A stretch of 64,000 bases of DNA from Prodigiosinella confusarubida (GTDB lineage: Bacteria > Pseudomonadota > Gammaproteobacteria > Enterobacterales > Enterobacteriaceae): assembly GCF_002847015.1 (NCBI RefSeq), contig NZ_CP025085.1, positions 2,914,001-2,978,000 on the forward strand, read 5' to 3'. Position numbers and translations under genes: made by a program. The notes below the pieces were generated by a model, which was not told the DNA's origin, ran no database searches, and saw nothing but the letters and a program-made list of their open reading frames with translations. Positions 7,472 to 15,963 of the stretch are shown piece by piece. Position 1 is the stretch's first letter; every line of letters starts with the position of its first letter.

Positions 7472-8989
7472 ATGAAAGCCCGTCATACCCTGTTGAGTAT
7501 ACTCGGTGGCATGCTGCTGCTGGGCACCGGTGCGGCCGCACAGGCCGAGAGCATTATCCGTATCGGGCTGGGGGCCGATCCAGACATGCTGGACCCTCAT
7601 CTGGCGCGCACCTACTACGGCCGTTTTGTGTTTGCGGCGATGTGTGACCGTCTGGTGGATGTGGACAAAAATCTGAAGGTCGTGCCGGGACTGGCGACTG
7701 ACTGGTCATGGAGCGCCGATGGTAAGACGTTGACCATGAACCTGCGCCATGGTGTCACCTTCCAGGATGGTGAGAAATTCGACGCGCAGTCGGTGAAGTT
7801 CAACATCAATCGGGCGATGACGCTGCCGGGGTCGCTGCGTAAAAGCGAACTGTCTTCTGTGGCGCGTATCGAGGTGACCGGGCCATATCAGGTGATGTTT
7901 CACCTTAAAAACCCGGATGCCGCGTTGCTCAGTCAGTTGACCGATCGTGCCGGAGCCATGCTGGCACCGCAAGCGGCAGCCAAACCGGATTTTGCCATGC
8001 ATCCAGTCTGTTCCGGGCCATATGCCTTTGAAAGCCGCGTTCAGCAGGATCGCATTGTACTTAAGCGTTTTAATAACTACTGGAACAAAGCGGCCTACCA
8101 TTTTGACAAAGTGATCTTCCTGCCAATTCCAGATGCCTCGGTGCGGTTGGCGAATCTGCGCGCGGGTGATCTGGATTTGACCGAAGGCATCAGACCTAGC
8201 GACGTGAAGACGGTGGCATCCAATCCGGCTCTGCGCTTGGAGAAAGTCACCGGACTGGGGTATCAAGGCATTACCTTTAACATTGCCAACGGCAAGACGA
8301 ATACGGCTAATCCCTTTGCCAAAGATGCCCGGGTGCGTGAAGCCTTCTCGCTGGCTATTGACCGAGAAGCGCTGAATCAGGTGGTGTTTGAAGGGTTGTT
8401 CACGCCGGCCAATCAGGCGTTTTCACCGGTCAGCCCGTACCATGTCAACCTCCCGGTGGCGGCACGAAATGTGGAAAAAGCCAAAGCGTTGCTGGCGGCG
8501 GCTGGCGTGAAACCACCGGTTAATGTGACGCTGCTGGTAACCAATAATCCTACCGCACAGCAGGTCGGACAGGTGATTCAGGCCATGGCTGGCGAGGCCG
8601 GGTTCAATGTGACCTTGCAGATGAGCGAGTTCGCCACCTTGCTGGATCGCCAGCAACGCGGCGATTTTCAGATTAGCTTGTCGGGCTGGTCCGGTCGGCC
8701 AGATCCAGATGGCAATATTTTCTCCTTCATCTATAGCAAAGGTGGGTTGAATGATGGTCACTACAGCAATCCGCTCGTGGATAGCTGGCTGATCGAAGCG
8801 CGTCAGGCTAACGATGTGGCGAAGCGTCAAGCATTGTATGCCAAGGTAGTGACCCAGCTACAGACAGATATGCCGTTGGCCTACCTCTATTTCGAGCCGC
8901 GTATTTTTGGTATGACCAAAAAACTCACCGGATTTACGCCATCACCGGACGGACTGGTGCGGCTTGCCGGTGTAAAAATGGCGCCGTGA
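7472..8989 (+). CDS. Periplasmic peptide-binding protein (SBP family 5)
   Basis: The protein has 505 residues from the ATG at 7472, which has GGAGAAG 7 nt upstream; a GTG one codon earlier is possible. A signal peptide with a hydrophobic core LLSILGGMLLLGTGAAAQA is probably cut after AQA. The mature part begins IIRIGLGADPDMLDPHLARTYYGRFVFAAMCDRLV, the typical family 5 (DppA/OppA/GsiB) opening, and ends in the usual domain-I return strand. It captures the ligand in the periplasm and delivers it to the permeases encoded next. In E. coli the glutathione importer Gsi uses the same subunit types. With a gamma-glutamyltransferase-like gene at the end of this operon, glutathione or other gamma-glutamyl peptides are plausible ligands (inference). 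Confidence 0.92.
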   Translation: MKARHTLLSILGGMLLLGTGAAAQAESIIRIGLGADPDMLDPHLARTYYGRFVFAAMCDRLVDVDKNLKVVPGLATDWSWSADGKTLTMNLRHGVTFQDGEKFDAQSVKFNINRAMTLPGSLRKSELSSVARIEVTGPYQVMFHLKNPDAALLSQLTDRAGAMLAPQAAAKPDFAMHPVCSGPYAFESRVQQDRIVLKRFNNYWNKAAYHFDKVIFLPIPDASVRLANLRAGDLDLTEGIRPSDVKTVASNPALRLEKVTGLGYQGITFNIANGKTNTANPFAKDARVREAFSLAIDREALNQVVFEGLFTPANQAFSPVSPYHVNLPVAARNVEKAKALLAAAGVKPPVNVTLLVTNNPTAQQVGQVIQAMAGEAGFNVTLQMSEFATLLDRQQRGDFQISLSGWSGRPDPDGNIFSFIYSKGGLNDGHYSNPLVDSWLIEARQANDVAKRQALYAKVVTQLQTDMPLAYLYFEPRIFGMTKKLTGFTPSPDGLVRLAGVKMAP

Positions 8990-9004
8990 TGGCGGGGAGC
9001 GACC

Positions 9005-9946
9005 ATGCTTGAGTTGATTGGGAAGCGTCTGTTGCTGGCAATCCCCACGCTGTTACTGGTGAGTATCATGGTGTTTGCTTTGCAGAAACTGCTGCCGGGC
9101 GATCCGGTGCTGGCGATGGCGGGTGAGGAGCGGGATCCCGCGGTGATCGCGCAACTTAGGGAAGCTTATCATCTAAATGATCCCCTCTCGTCGCAGTACC
9201 TTTACTGGATAGAGGATGCACTACAGGGAAATTTGGGAATATCGCTACGCACCAAAGAGCCGGTAACGACGTTGATTGCCAGTAAGTTGCCAGTGACGCT
9301 GGAGTTGTCGCTGCTGGCGATGCTGGTGGCGCTGACGATGGGTATCAGTGCCGGCATTATCGCGGCGGTACGCAAGGACAGCTGGGTCGATCGCACTACC
9401 AATCTGCTGGCGCTTTCCGGCATATCGGTACCGCATTTCTGGCTGGGGATCTTACTGATTATGCTGTTTTCAGTGCACCTGCAATGGTTGCCGGCCTCCG
9501 GTTATGTGCCGCCGGGAGAGGATCTGGCGCAGAACCTCAAAACATTACTACTGCCAGCGCTGGTGTTAGGCACCGGGTTGGCGGCGACGTTGATGCGCCA
9601 TACCCGGGCGGCGATGATCGACGTGTTGCAGGCAGATTACATCCGTACCGCCCGTGCCAAGGGATTGCTGCCGGGTAGGGTGATTCTCAAGCATGCGTTT
9701 CGCAACGCGCTGGTGCCGGTGATCACCCTGACCACGTTATTGTTTGGTGAACTACTGGGTGGGGCGGTGCTCACTGAGCAGGTATTCACCCTACCTGGTT
9801 TTGGCAAGATGATTGTCGATGCGGTGTTCAATCGGGATTATGCGGTAGTGCAGGGGGTGGTGATGGTGGTGGCGATCAGTTTCCTGTTACTCAACCTACT
9901 GGCGGACGTGCTGTACCTGCTGATTAACCCGAAAATGCGAGGCTGA
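9005..9946 (+). CDS. Peptide ABC transporter permease, DppB/GsiC type
   Basis: This 313-residue inner-membrane protein has about six hydrophobic segments: residues 9-29, then clusters near 100, 135, 180, 240 and 285. The family start LIGKRLLLAIPTLLLVSIMVFALQKLLPGDPV is present. The cytoplasmic EAA coupling loop is ADYIRTARAKGLLPGRVILKHAFRNALVPVI. It starts 16 bp after the binding-protein gene with GGGGAG in front of the ATG. It forms the translocation pore together with the DppC-like permease encoded 2 bp downstream. Confidence 0.92.
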   Translation: MLELIGKRLLLAIPTLLLVSIMVFALQKLLPGDPVLAMAGEERDPAVIAQLREAYHLNDPLSSQYLYWIEDALQGNLGISLRTKEPVTTLIASKLPVTLELSLLAMLVALTMGISAGIIAAVRKDSWVDRTTNLLALSGISVPHFWLGILLIMLFSVHLQWLPASGYVPPGEDLAQNLKTLLLPALVLGTGLAATLMRHTRAAMIDVLQADYIRTARAKGLLPGRVILKHAFRNALVPVITLTTLLFGELLGGAVLTEQVFTLPGFGKMIVDAVFNRDYAVVQGVVMVVAISFLLLNLLADVLYLLINPKMRG

Positions 9947-9948
9947 CG

Positions 9949-10821
9949 ATGAGTGATGCGCTGGTTTCCTATAACGCTGTGCTGCGCAAACCGCGCAGTA
10001 GGGTGCTTGGCAAGTTTTTGCGCAATAAAAGTGCGCTGGCGGGAGCGGTGATTGTCACGCTGTTTATAACGCTGGCACTGCTGGCCCCCTGGTTGGCGCC
10101 GTTTGATCCGATTAAGACCAACTTTTTAGCGGTGCGCAAGCCGCCATCGACGTTGTACTGGTTGGGTACTGATGAGCTAGGGCGCGATATCCTCTCCCGT
10201 CTGATTTGGGGAGCGCGAACCTCATTACTGGCCGGGGGGGTCTCGGTGATGATTGCGCTGGTGATCGGCGTGCCGCTGGGACTGATTGCCGGTTACTGGC
10301 AGAAGCTGTGGGATGGTGTGATTTCACGGGTGATTGAAGCACTGTTGGCATGTCCGTTCCTGATTCTGGCGATTGCGTTGGGGGCATTTCTTGGCCCCAG
10401 CCTTAGTAATGCCATGATCGCCATCGGGTTGTCGGCGATGCCGATTTTTGCTCGTCTGACCCGCGGGCAGGTAATGGCGATCCGTAACGAAGAGTATATC
10501 GATAGCGCACGGGCTATCGGTCTGCCAGACCGCTGGATTGTGTTGCGCTACGTATTGCCGAATGTGTTATCGCCGATTCTGGTGCAGGCGACGCTGGCGA
10601 TTGCGGCGGCGATCATCACCGAGGCCAGCCTGTCATTTCTTGGTCTGGGACAGCAGCCGCCTGCGCCGTCGTGGGGCGCGATGTTGAATACGGCCAAAGG
10701 CTATATGGAACAGTCTCCCTGGATGTCGGTGTTTCCGGGGCTGGCTATTTTTCTCACGGTGCAGGGTTTCAACCTGCTGGGTGATGGACTGCGAGATGCG
10801 CTTGATCCGCGTAACGACTGA
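9949..10821 (+). CDS. Peptide ABC transporter permease, DppC/GsiD type
   Basis: The 290-residue membrane subunit has a cytoplasmic N-terminus (SRVLGKFLRNKSALAGAVIV), then a first transmembrane helix and the conserved periplasmic sequence WLGTDELGRDILSRLIWGARTSLLAG. Four further helices follow. The EAA loop reads EEYIDSARAIGLPDRWIVLRYVLPNVLSPILV, and the C-terminal SFLGLGQQPPAPSWGAML block is diagnostic of the DppC group. The gene begins 2 bp after the partner permease stop, so both are made from one coupled message. It is the last transporter gene before the gamma-glutamyltransferase-like enzyme. Confidence 0.92.
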   Translation: MSDALVSYNAVLRKPRSRVLGKFLRNKSALAGAVIVTLFITLALLAPWLAPFDPIKTNFLAVRKPPSTLYWLGTDELGRDILSRLIWGARTSLLAGGVSVMIALVIGVPLGLIAGYWQKLWDGVISRVIEALLACPFLILAIALGAFLGPSLSNAMIAIGLSAMPIFARLTRGQVMAIRNEEYIDSARAIGLPDRWIVLRYVLPNVLSPILVQATLAIAAAIITEASLSFLGLGQQPPAPSWGAMLNTAKGYMEQSPWMSVFPGLAIFLTVQGFNLLGDGLRDALDPRND

Positions 10822-10835
10822 TAAAAGGAACCAAA

Positions 10836-12437
10836 ATGAGTGGAGCTGTTGATTTTTCCGTAGGGTATCCGTCCTGGCGTGTACCGATGATGGGGGATAA
10901 CGCGGTGGCAACGTCGCAACCGCTGGCGGCACAGGCTGGGTTGCGCATGTTGCTGGCCGGTGGTAACGCCGTAGATGCGGCGATCGCCACCGCCATGACG
11001 CTGACGGTGGTGGAGCCGACGGGGAATGGTCTTGGCAGTGATGCGTTCGCCATCGTCTGGGACGGGCAGCAACTGCATGCGCTCAATGCCTCGGGTCGGT
11101 CTCCGGCTGCCTGGTCACCCGAGCGCTTTTCTCACCTGACAAAGATGCCTGAAAAGGGTTGGGAGTCGGTGATTGTGCCGGGTGTGGTTTCCGCCTGGGT
11201 GGCGCTGGCGGAACGTTTTGGTTCATTACCACTGACCACGCTGGCGCAACCGGCAATCGAGTATGCCCGCCAGGGTTTTCCGGTGTCGCCGCTGATCGCG
11301 CATCTGTGGCAGCGTGGTTATGACAAGTTGCATGATCAGCCCGGTTTCAGTGCCTGTTTTGCGCCGCAAGGTTGTGTACCACGAGCGGGCGAGATCTTCC
11401 GTAATCCCGATCTGGCGGATTCGCTGGAAAAAATCGCTGCCACCAACGGCGAAACTTTTTACCGCGGAGAGCTGGCTCATAAGATCGCCGCGTTTGCCGA
11501 TGAACATCAGGCGGCATTGACGCTGGCGGATTTGAGCCGCCACCGTGCCGATTGGGTGCCGACACTGTCCCGGTCGTTTGCCGGTGGCTCGGTGCATGAA
11601 TTACCGCCCAACGGACAAGGTATTGCGACATTGATCGCGCTCGGCATTCTCGAACAGTGGGATATCGGTCGCTACGTGCCGGACTCCGTACAGTGGCTGC
11701 ACCTGTCGATTGAAGCCATGAAACTGGCGCTGGCGGATCTGGATCGTTATGTGGCGGATGCCGAACACATGGCATTCCCGGCTGAAAAATTGCTGTGTGA
11801 TGACTATCTTAAACAGCGCGCGGCGCTGATTGATCTGCAACAGGCCGGTGATTTCACCTTTGGCGCCCCCAACCAGAGCGGTACGGTATATCTGTCTACC
11901 GCCGATGCCAGTGGCATGATGGTGTCGTTTATTCAGTCCAACTATATGGGATTCGGCTCCGGAGTGGTGGTGCCTGGCACCGGCATCAGCTTGCAAAATC
12001 GCGGCGCGGGGTTTGTGCTGGAGGAAGGACATCCGAACCAGGTGGCGGGCGGAAAACGTGCTTTCCACACCATTATTCCGGCGTTTGCACTGGATACGCA
12101 CGGCCAGCCACTGATGTCGTTTGGTGTGATGGGGGGACCGATGCAGGCGCAGGGACATTTGCAGATGGCATTGCGCATCATGTTGCACGGTCAGAACCCG
12201 CAGGCGGCGATTGATGCGCCACGCTGGCGGGTGGAACAGGGGCGTCGGGTGGTAGTGGAGCCGTCGCTGGCACGTAATACACTGGCAGCGCTGCGCGACA
12301 TGGGTCATGACGTGGTGGTGGAAGATCCGCTGCAAACCTACAGTTTTGGCGGTGCGCAAGTAGTGATGCGCAATCCGCACGGCGGTTATATTGCCGCCAC
12401 CGAAAGCCGCAAGGATGGTCAGGCGTTGGTGTTCTGA
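10836..12437 (+). CDS. Gamma-glutamyltransferase-family protein
   Basis: The 533-residue Ntn-hydrolase of the gamma-glutamyltransferase family has the N-terminal part GGNAVDAAIATAMTLTVVEPTGNGLGSDAF. The expected self-cleavage region is at NQSGTVYLSTADASGMMVSFIQSNYMGFGSGVVVPGTGI, where the Thr of GTVYL is the likely nucleophile exposed by autoprocessing. No signal peptide is evident (N-terminus MSGAVDFSVGYPSWRV), so it is probably cytoplasmic, unlike periplasmic Ggt. It follows the peptide importer by 14 bp with AAAAGGA before its ATG, so imported gamma-glutamyl compounds may be hydrolysed inside the cell. The substrate is inferred from family and context; acylase-type activities in this family are an alternative. 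Confidence 0.88.
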   Translation: MSGAVDFSVGYPSWRVPMMGDNAVATSQPLAAQAGLRMLLAGGNAVDAAIATAMTLTVVEPTGNGLGSDAFAIVWDGQQLHALNASGRSPAAWSPERFSHLTKMPEKGWESVIVPGVVSAWVALAERFGSLPLTTLAQPAIEYARQGFPVSPLIAHLWQRGYDKLHDQPGFSACFAPQGCVPRAGEIFRNPDLADSLEKIAATNGETFYRGELAHKIAAFADEHQAALTLADLSRHRADWVPTLSRSFAGGSVHELPPNGQGIATLIALGILEQWDIGRYVPDSVQWLHLSIEAMKLALADLDRYVADAEHMAFPAEKLLCDDYLKQRAALIDLQQAGDFTFGAPNQSGTVYLSTADASGMMVSFIQSNYMGFGSGVVVPGTGISLQNRGAGFVLEEGHPNQVAGGKRAFHTIIPAFALDTHGQPLMSFGVMGGPMQAQGHLQMALRIMLHGQNPQAAIDAPRWRVEQGRRVVVEPSLARNTLAALRDMGHDVVVEDPLQTYSFGGAQVVMRNPHGGYIAATESRKDGQALVF

Positions 12438-12561
12438 CGTGTTATCCGATGGGGTCTGACGTTGAGCTCGCCGTTAAGTGTCAAGCCAACGTCGCCGGGT
12501 GTCCAGAAGACTAACCTTCAGGGCACGCCGCGTCATCTATCTTGACGGAGAGAGCTCAACG

Positions 12562-13041
12562 TTACTTTTGCGCCTGTTGACCCTTTGGTATTAGTGAAGA
12601 GGATAACGCTGCAATATGTTGGTCTACTAACAGTTCCACGACATCGCTGCGGGTGGTGTTGGCGAGAATGGCCAATTGGTCGATTCTTCTTAACACTGAC
12701 ATCCGTAGAGAGAGCGAGACAGATTTCTTTTTTTCTTTGTCCAGAGATACTTGTCTCACGACATCTCCTGACTTTGGCTCTCCACTCGCGGTTAATACAT
12801 CATTCATCCATTTTAAGGCTTTTTTATCCAGCAGCGTTGACTCGATAAGTTGATAAGTATGCGTCGCCTTACTGTATTTTATATCGGCTGAATAACTGTC
12901 TCGTAGCTCTTTCAGGGCACGCGTTAATGTGGGTTCTGAACAGGCAAGCTGAGTGATGATTTTCTTCGCCGATACAGGGTGCCTGGAACTCAACAGGATC
13001 GCCAATCGGAAAATGCGTGCTTGTCGGGTGCTGAGTTGCAT
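12562..13041 (-). CDS. terW: TerW-like DNA-binding regulator of the ter locus
   Basis: The 159-residue basic protein has an N-terminal HTH (about residues 5-60, RQARIFRLAILLSSRHPVSAKKIITQLACSEPTLTRALKELRD) and a C-terminal segment with a short ribbon-helix-like stretch (SVSLSLRMSVLRRIDQLAILANTTRSDVVELLVDQHI). Length, N-terminus MQLSTRQARI and location at the distal end of the ter metabolite module match TerW of pathogenic enterobacteria. TerW binds upstream of the terZABCDEF operon there. It has the same orientation as the metabolite genes but is separated from them by 111 bp. Its likely targets are the repeats between 18.25 and 18.44 kb. Assignment is from memory of the family. Confidence 0.8.
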   Translation of the reverse strand: MQLSTRQARIFRLAILLSSRHPVSAKKIITQLACSEPTLTRALKELRDSYSADIKYSKATHTYQLIESTLLDKKALKWMNDVLTASGEPKSGDVVRQVSLDKEKKKSVSLSLRMSVLRRIDQLAILANTTRSDVVELLVDQHIAALSSSLIPKGQQAQK

Positions 13042-13152
13042 GATTATTCAGTGCCTGTCGTCAATTTAAGGGGAGTGCTGTTGCTCATATTCAGGTATAC
13101 ATCTGGAGTGATGCTGAGCGCTTTTCGGAATATGAATTTCACTTGTCTATCC

Positions 13153-14109
13153 TCAGCTTTGATTTGTTAACGTGATGAACCTGACGCCATCTTGCGCGCT
13201 ATCCGGGGCAATGCCGTAAATCTGTGCCTGTTCGAGGATGCGTGCGGCCCAGCGGCGGTGGGTCGCCGGTTCACACATCGCGCCCTGTGATTTGAAAACA
13301 GCCTGGCTGGAGTTAAGGATCCGCAGGGCATCTGCATGATCAGCGGATGACACCATGAGCGCCTGTTCGATCTTGGCGATTTGATTTGGGTGAATGGCCG
13401 TCTTGCCTACCAGTCCGTGCGCCATGTCGAGCGCCAGCTCACGCTCCATCACTTCATGGTCATCAATATGTTCACACACCGGTGAGGTCAGGGCGAAGTC
13501 ACGTGAACCGAACACCGCCACCAGCATTTTAATGACATATCCCATAGGGCTGTCATACAGCGTGAGATAGCGTGGACGGCGTAGCGAGATGACATTCATC
13601 AGGTCATTGCCACCGATACGCAATGCGATGATTCGATCATGACAAGGATGGTCTACCAGCACCGTGGCCAGCTTACGCATTTGTACTACATCAAAGACAT
13701 CTTCGGTCTCCAGTGTTGGCATCATGCACAGGTGCGTGTCCTTTACGATAGCCCACCACACTGGCAGGGAAGCCAGGGTGAATTTGGGGAGCACCAGTCC
13801 GTCAATCGGAGTGAGACTTTCTGTTTCAGTCAGTAGCTTACCCATTTCAGCATGGCGCGGACGGATAAACACCAGCGGCCATTCGGCACCATAACCAGCC
13901 TCTTTCGCACGGGTTAGCGCTGACAGCACTTGCTTTACGTTGTGCAGGGCAACAGGCACGTCCGTTTCACTGACGGCATCCTCAAGACAGATGACGATAG
14001 AGCGTAGCCCCTCAATTTCATTATTCAACACACATTGGGTGATGTCAGTGCGCGTCGCAGGCATGTAGAGTGTGGCGCCCAGCCGATAAGGAGATAGTCT
14101 CTTTGTCAT
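13153..14109 (-). CDS. HpcH/HpaI aldolase / CitE-like lyase of the ter metabolite module
   Basis: The 318-residue TIM-barrel protein resembles the citrate lyase beta-subunit (CitE) family: ICLEDAVSETDV carries the metal-binding Glu/Asp, VFIRPRH the substrate-binding Arg, and ALRIGGNDLM plus GKTAIHPNQI are later CitE-type motifs. In ter loci a CitE-like enzyme is a standing member of the predicted biosynthetic module, thought to cleave or form a C-C bond in a nucleoside-like metabolite (published comparative-genomic proposal; product unknown). Its start codon overlaps the stop of the StiP-family gene by one base, so it is the last gene of a coupled five-gene transcript. Confidence 0.85.
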   Translation of the reverse strand: MTKRLSPYRLGATLYMPATRTDITQCVLNNEIEGLRSIVICLEDAVSETDVPVALHNVKQVLSALTRAKEAGYGAEWPLVFIRPRHAEMGKLLTETESLTPIDGLVLPKFTLASLPVWWAIVKDTHLCMMPTLETEDVFDVVQMRKLATVLVDHPCHDRIIALRIGGNDLMNVISLRRPRYLTLYDSPMGYVIKMLVAVFGSRDFALTSPVCEHIDDHEVMERELALDMAHGLVGKTAIHPNQIAKIEQALMVSSADHADALRILNSSQAVFKSQGAMCEPATHRRWAARILEQAQIYGIAPDSAQDGVRFITLTNQS

Positions 14110-15188
14110 CAGTGAACCTTCTTAATAATGGTGACAGCGCGGTATTGTCCGATACGGTTACCCACTTCAGTGATGGTGATGTTCTTTTCGCGGGCCAGAT
14201 ATACCAGCAGGGCCACATCAGGATCATTTACTGAACGAACCAGCACGTGTTCCGGAACCCGGCGCAATACGGCACGCGTCGCTTCTGCAATACCGGGTTT
14301 AATTCGATTTATACTGGAAATATGGTACTCCTCGGTCAGCGCCGTAATGACTTGCTCGCTCTGCACTTTCAGGTGCGCATAATTTTCTGGCTCCCACTGG
14401 CTGGGGGCAATCGCTTTAACATCGAGTTTTTCGCGACAATCCGCCACCGTATCAACCAACTGCCGGCTACATTCGAACGGGCTAAGGTGGTTGCACTTCA
14501 CACAGCCGTGCAGACCTTCTGACGACCAGATAGAACGCGAGATGAGCCCGGATACGGGGGCTCCCATGATACCGAACGGGATCAGCCAATCATCGTCACT
14601 GGCAGCCAGCCACGAACATCCGCACGGATCAGCCAGCACCACCAATCGTGGTTGAAACGGGTAACCCGGACGCCCGGACAGCGACTGTTGTAGCTGACGG
14701 GTAATCGCGCCTTTTCCCGTCCAGCCGTCAACAAACACTACCCCATCGGTGCCGTGCTGTGCCTCGATCCAATCCATAGCGGTTTCATCAATACCCCGGT
14801 CGCGGATGATGCTTATCCCGTAATGATGTGAGCGCTTTCCCATTGCCCGCAACGTCTGGTGCAACATGACGCCCAAAGGGACGCCAGCACGCACCAGGCT
14901 GACCAAGACAATCGGTGTATCGCCAAAACGGTTCACCAATGCCTTGGCCAGCATAACCACTTCAGTCGCCAGCCGAACGGCTCCTTGATCGAGCGCTCGC
15001 GCAAACAGATCCAGATGCCAGTCCGTCGGCTCGGGTTCTTGACTCAACATGTCTGAGTAATGCCTGGCGCCAGACTGAATAAGTTGCTCCTTCATCTCGA
15101 CCGGCGTCATTTCCATTTCCACCAGTTTGAGCAGAAAGTGAACGTCATTCGGGAGATATGAGCCAGAAAACGGGGTGAATGCTTGCAT
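14109..15188 (-). CDS. StiP-family phosphoribosyltransferase-like protein of the ter module
   Basis: The protein has 359 residues from the ATG ending at 15188 (MQAFTPFSGSYLP), which directly follows the HAD gene stop. An upstream extension of 22 codons would lie inside that gene and was rejected. It contains a PRTase-like fold with LVSLVRAGVPLGVMLHQTLRAMG and the PRPP-loop equivalent GVVFVDGWTGKGAITRQL. A Cys/His-rich insert (CGCSWLAASDD; CVKCNHLSPFECSRQLVDT) may bind metal or act catalytically, since the family is also annotated as cysteine protease StiP. The family occurs mainly next to ter genes. The actual reaction is not established. Confidence 0.82.
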   Translation of the reverse strand: MQAFTPFSGSYLPNDVHFLLKLVEMEMTPVEMKEQLIQSGARHYSDMLSQEPEPTDWHLDLFARALDQGAVRLATEVVMLAKALVNRFGDTPIVLVSLVRAGVPLGVMLHQTLRAMGKRSHHYGISIIRDRGIDETAMDWIEAQHGTDGVVFVDGWTGKGAITRQLQQSLSGRPGYPFQPRLVVLADPCGCSWLAASDDDWLIPFGIMGAPVSGLISRSIWSSEGLHGCVKCNHLSPFECSRQLVDTVADCREKLDVKAIAPSQWEPENYAHLKVQSEQVITALTEEYHISSINRIKPGIAEATRAVLRRVPEHVLVRSVNDPDVALLVYLAREKNITITEVGNRIGQYRAVTIIKKVH

Positions 15189-15189
15189 A

Positions 15190-15963
15190 TTATTCCTCTC
15201 CGAAAATGTGGGTGCTGATCTGCCTGGCGAACTGGCTTTGTTGTGGCATCCCAAACCAGTTGCACAGCTTCATGAACCGATGGTCGCTGAGGCTATCTCC
15301 CAGCCCAATGACCGGAAACACGCCGCGTTCTGCCCGCAGCTTATTGAGCAGGAATTGTGTGGCGAGGCCTTTTTCTACGGGCATGGGTAACCACGCAATA
15401 TTGTTGCTGTTGCGATGGATGTAAAACCCTTCGGATGAGAACTTGCCTTCGATTTCATCGCCGAGGGTGTACAGCTCTTCGAGTCGGGTACTGTCAGTGT
15501 GTTTCATCACCAGATACACGGGTGTATCGTTGTATTCGTAGTTGATCCGCGCCCAGCCGTTGACATTACGTTCTGCCATTAGCGTGGTGATGCCACGTTG
15601 TAGGTCGAGCAGACGTTCACGGTATACCGCCAGACTGGCCAACATGTGCGCTTTCCATTCCTCGTCAGGATCTCCTTCTGGCGTGAGGATCACCGCACCG
15701 TGAGTCGTAATAGACCATGAGTGAAAAGGGATAGTGACGCGGCTTATCTCTTCGGTGCCACGGGCCGTCACTGGAATAACGTCAGCATGTTCAAGCAACC
15801 AGTCCACCAGCATAGACTGCTCTTCACTCATAAAGCTGCGTGGGGTCATGGAGCGATCTAATGCACCCGGACGGAAAGGTTTCTGCGCCAGTTCATCGAC
15901 CATCTTGCGACGCGTCTGAAACAGGGTGTCATCGAGATCTGAAAGAATAACGGGCTTATTCAT
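15190..15963 (-). CDS. HAD-family hydrolase of the ter metabolite module
   Basis: The 257-residue protein begins MNKPVILSDLDDTLFQTRRKM, where DLDDT supplies the nucleophile and acid/base Asp. VIPVTARG is the motif II Ser/Thr region, and VIGLGDSLSDHRFM is the motif IV acidic pair. The motif layout fits class II HAD phosphatases such as sucrose-phosphatase/Cof relatives. It overlaps the PRTase-TRSP gene by 8 bp and precedes the StiP-like gene by 1 bp, so it is tightly coupled in the module. The likely role is dephosphorylation of a phosphoribosylated intermediate (inference from context). Confidence 0.85.
   Translation of the reverse strand: MNKPVILSDLDDTLFQTRRKMVDELAQKPFRPGALDRSMTPRSFMSEEQSMLVDWLLEHADVIPVTARGTEEISRVTIPFHSWSITTHGAVILTPEGDPDEEWKAHMLASLAVYRERLLDLQRGITTLMAERNVNGWARINYEYNDTPVYLVMKHTDSTRLEELYTLGDEIEGKFSSEGFYIHRNSNNIAWLPMPVEKGLATQFLLNKLRAERGVFPVIGLGDSLSDHRFMKLCNWFGMPQQSQFARQISTHIFGEE

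Noticed and set aside
11601-12380. 259-codon minus-strand frame inside the gamma-glutamyltransferase-like gene
   Set aside because: Lies fully antisense to a clear family member in GC-rich sequence; composition is that of a shadow frame.
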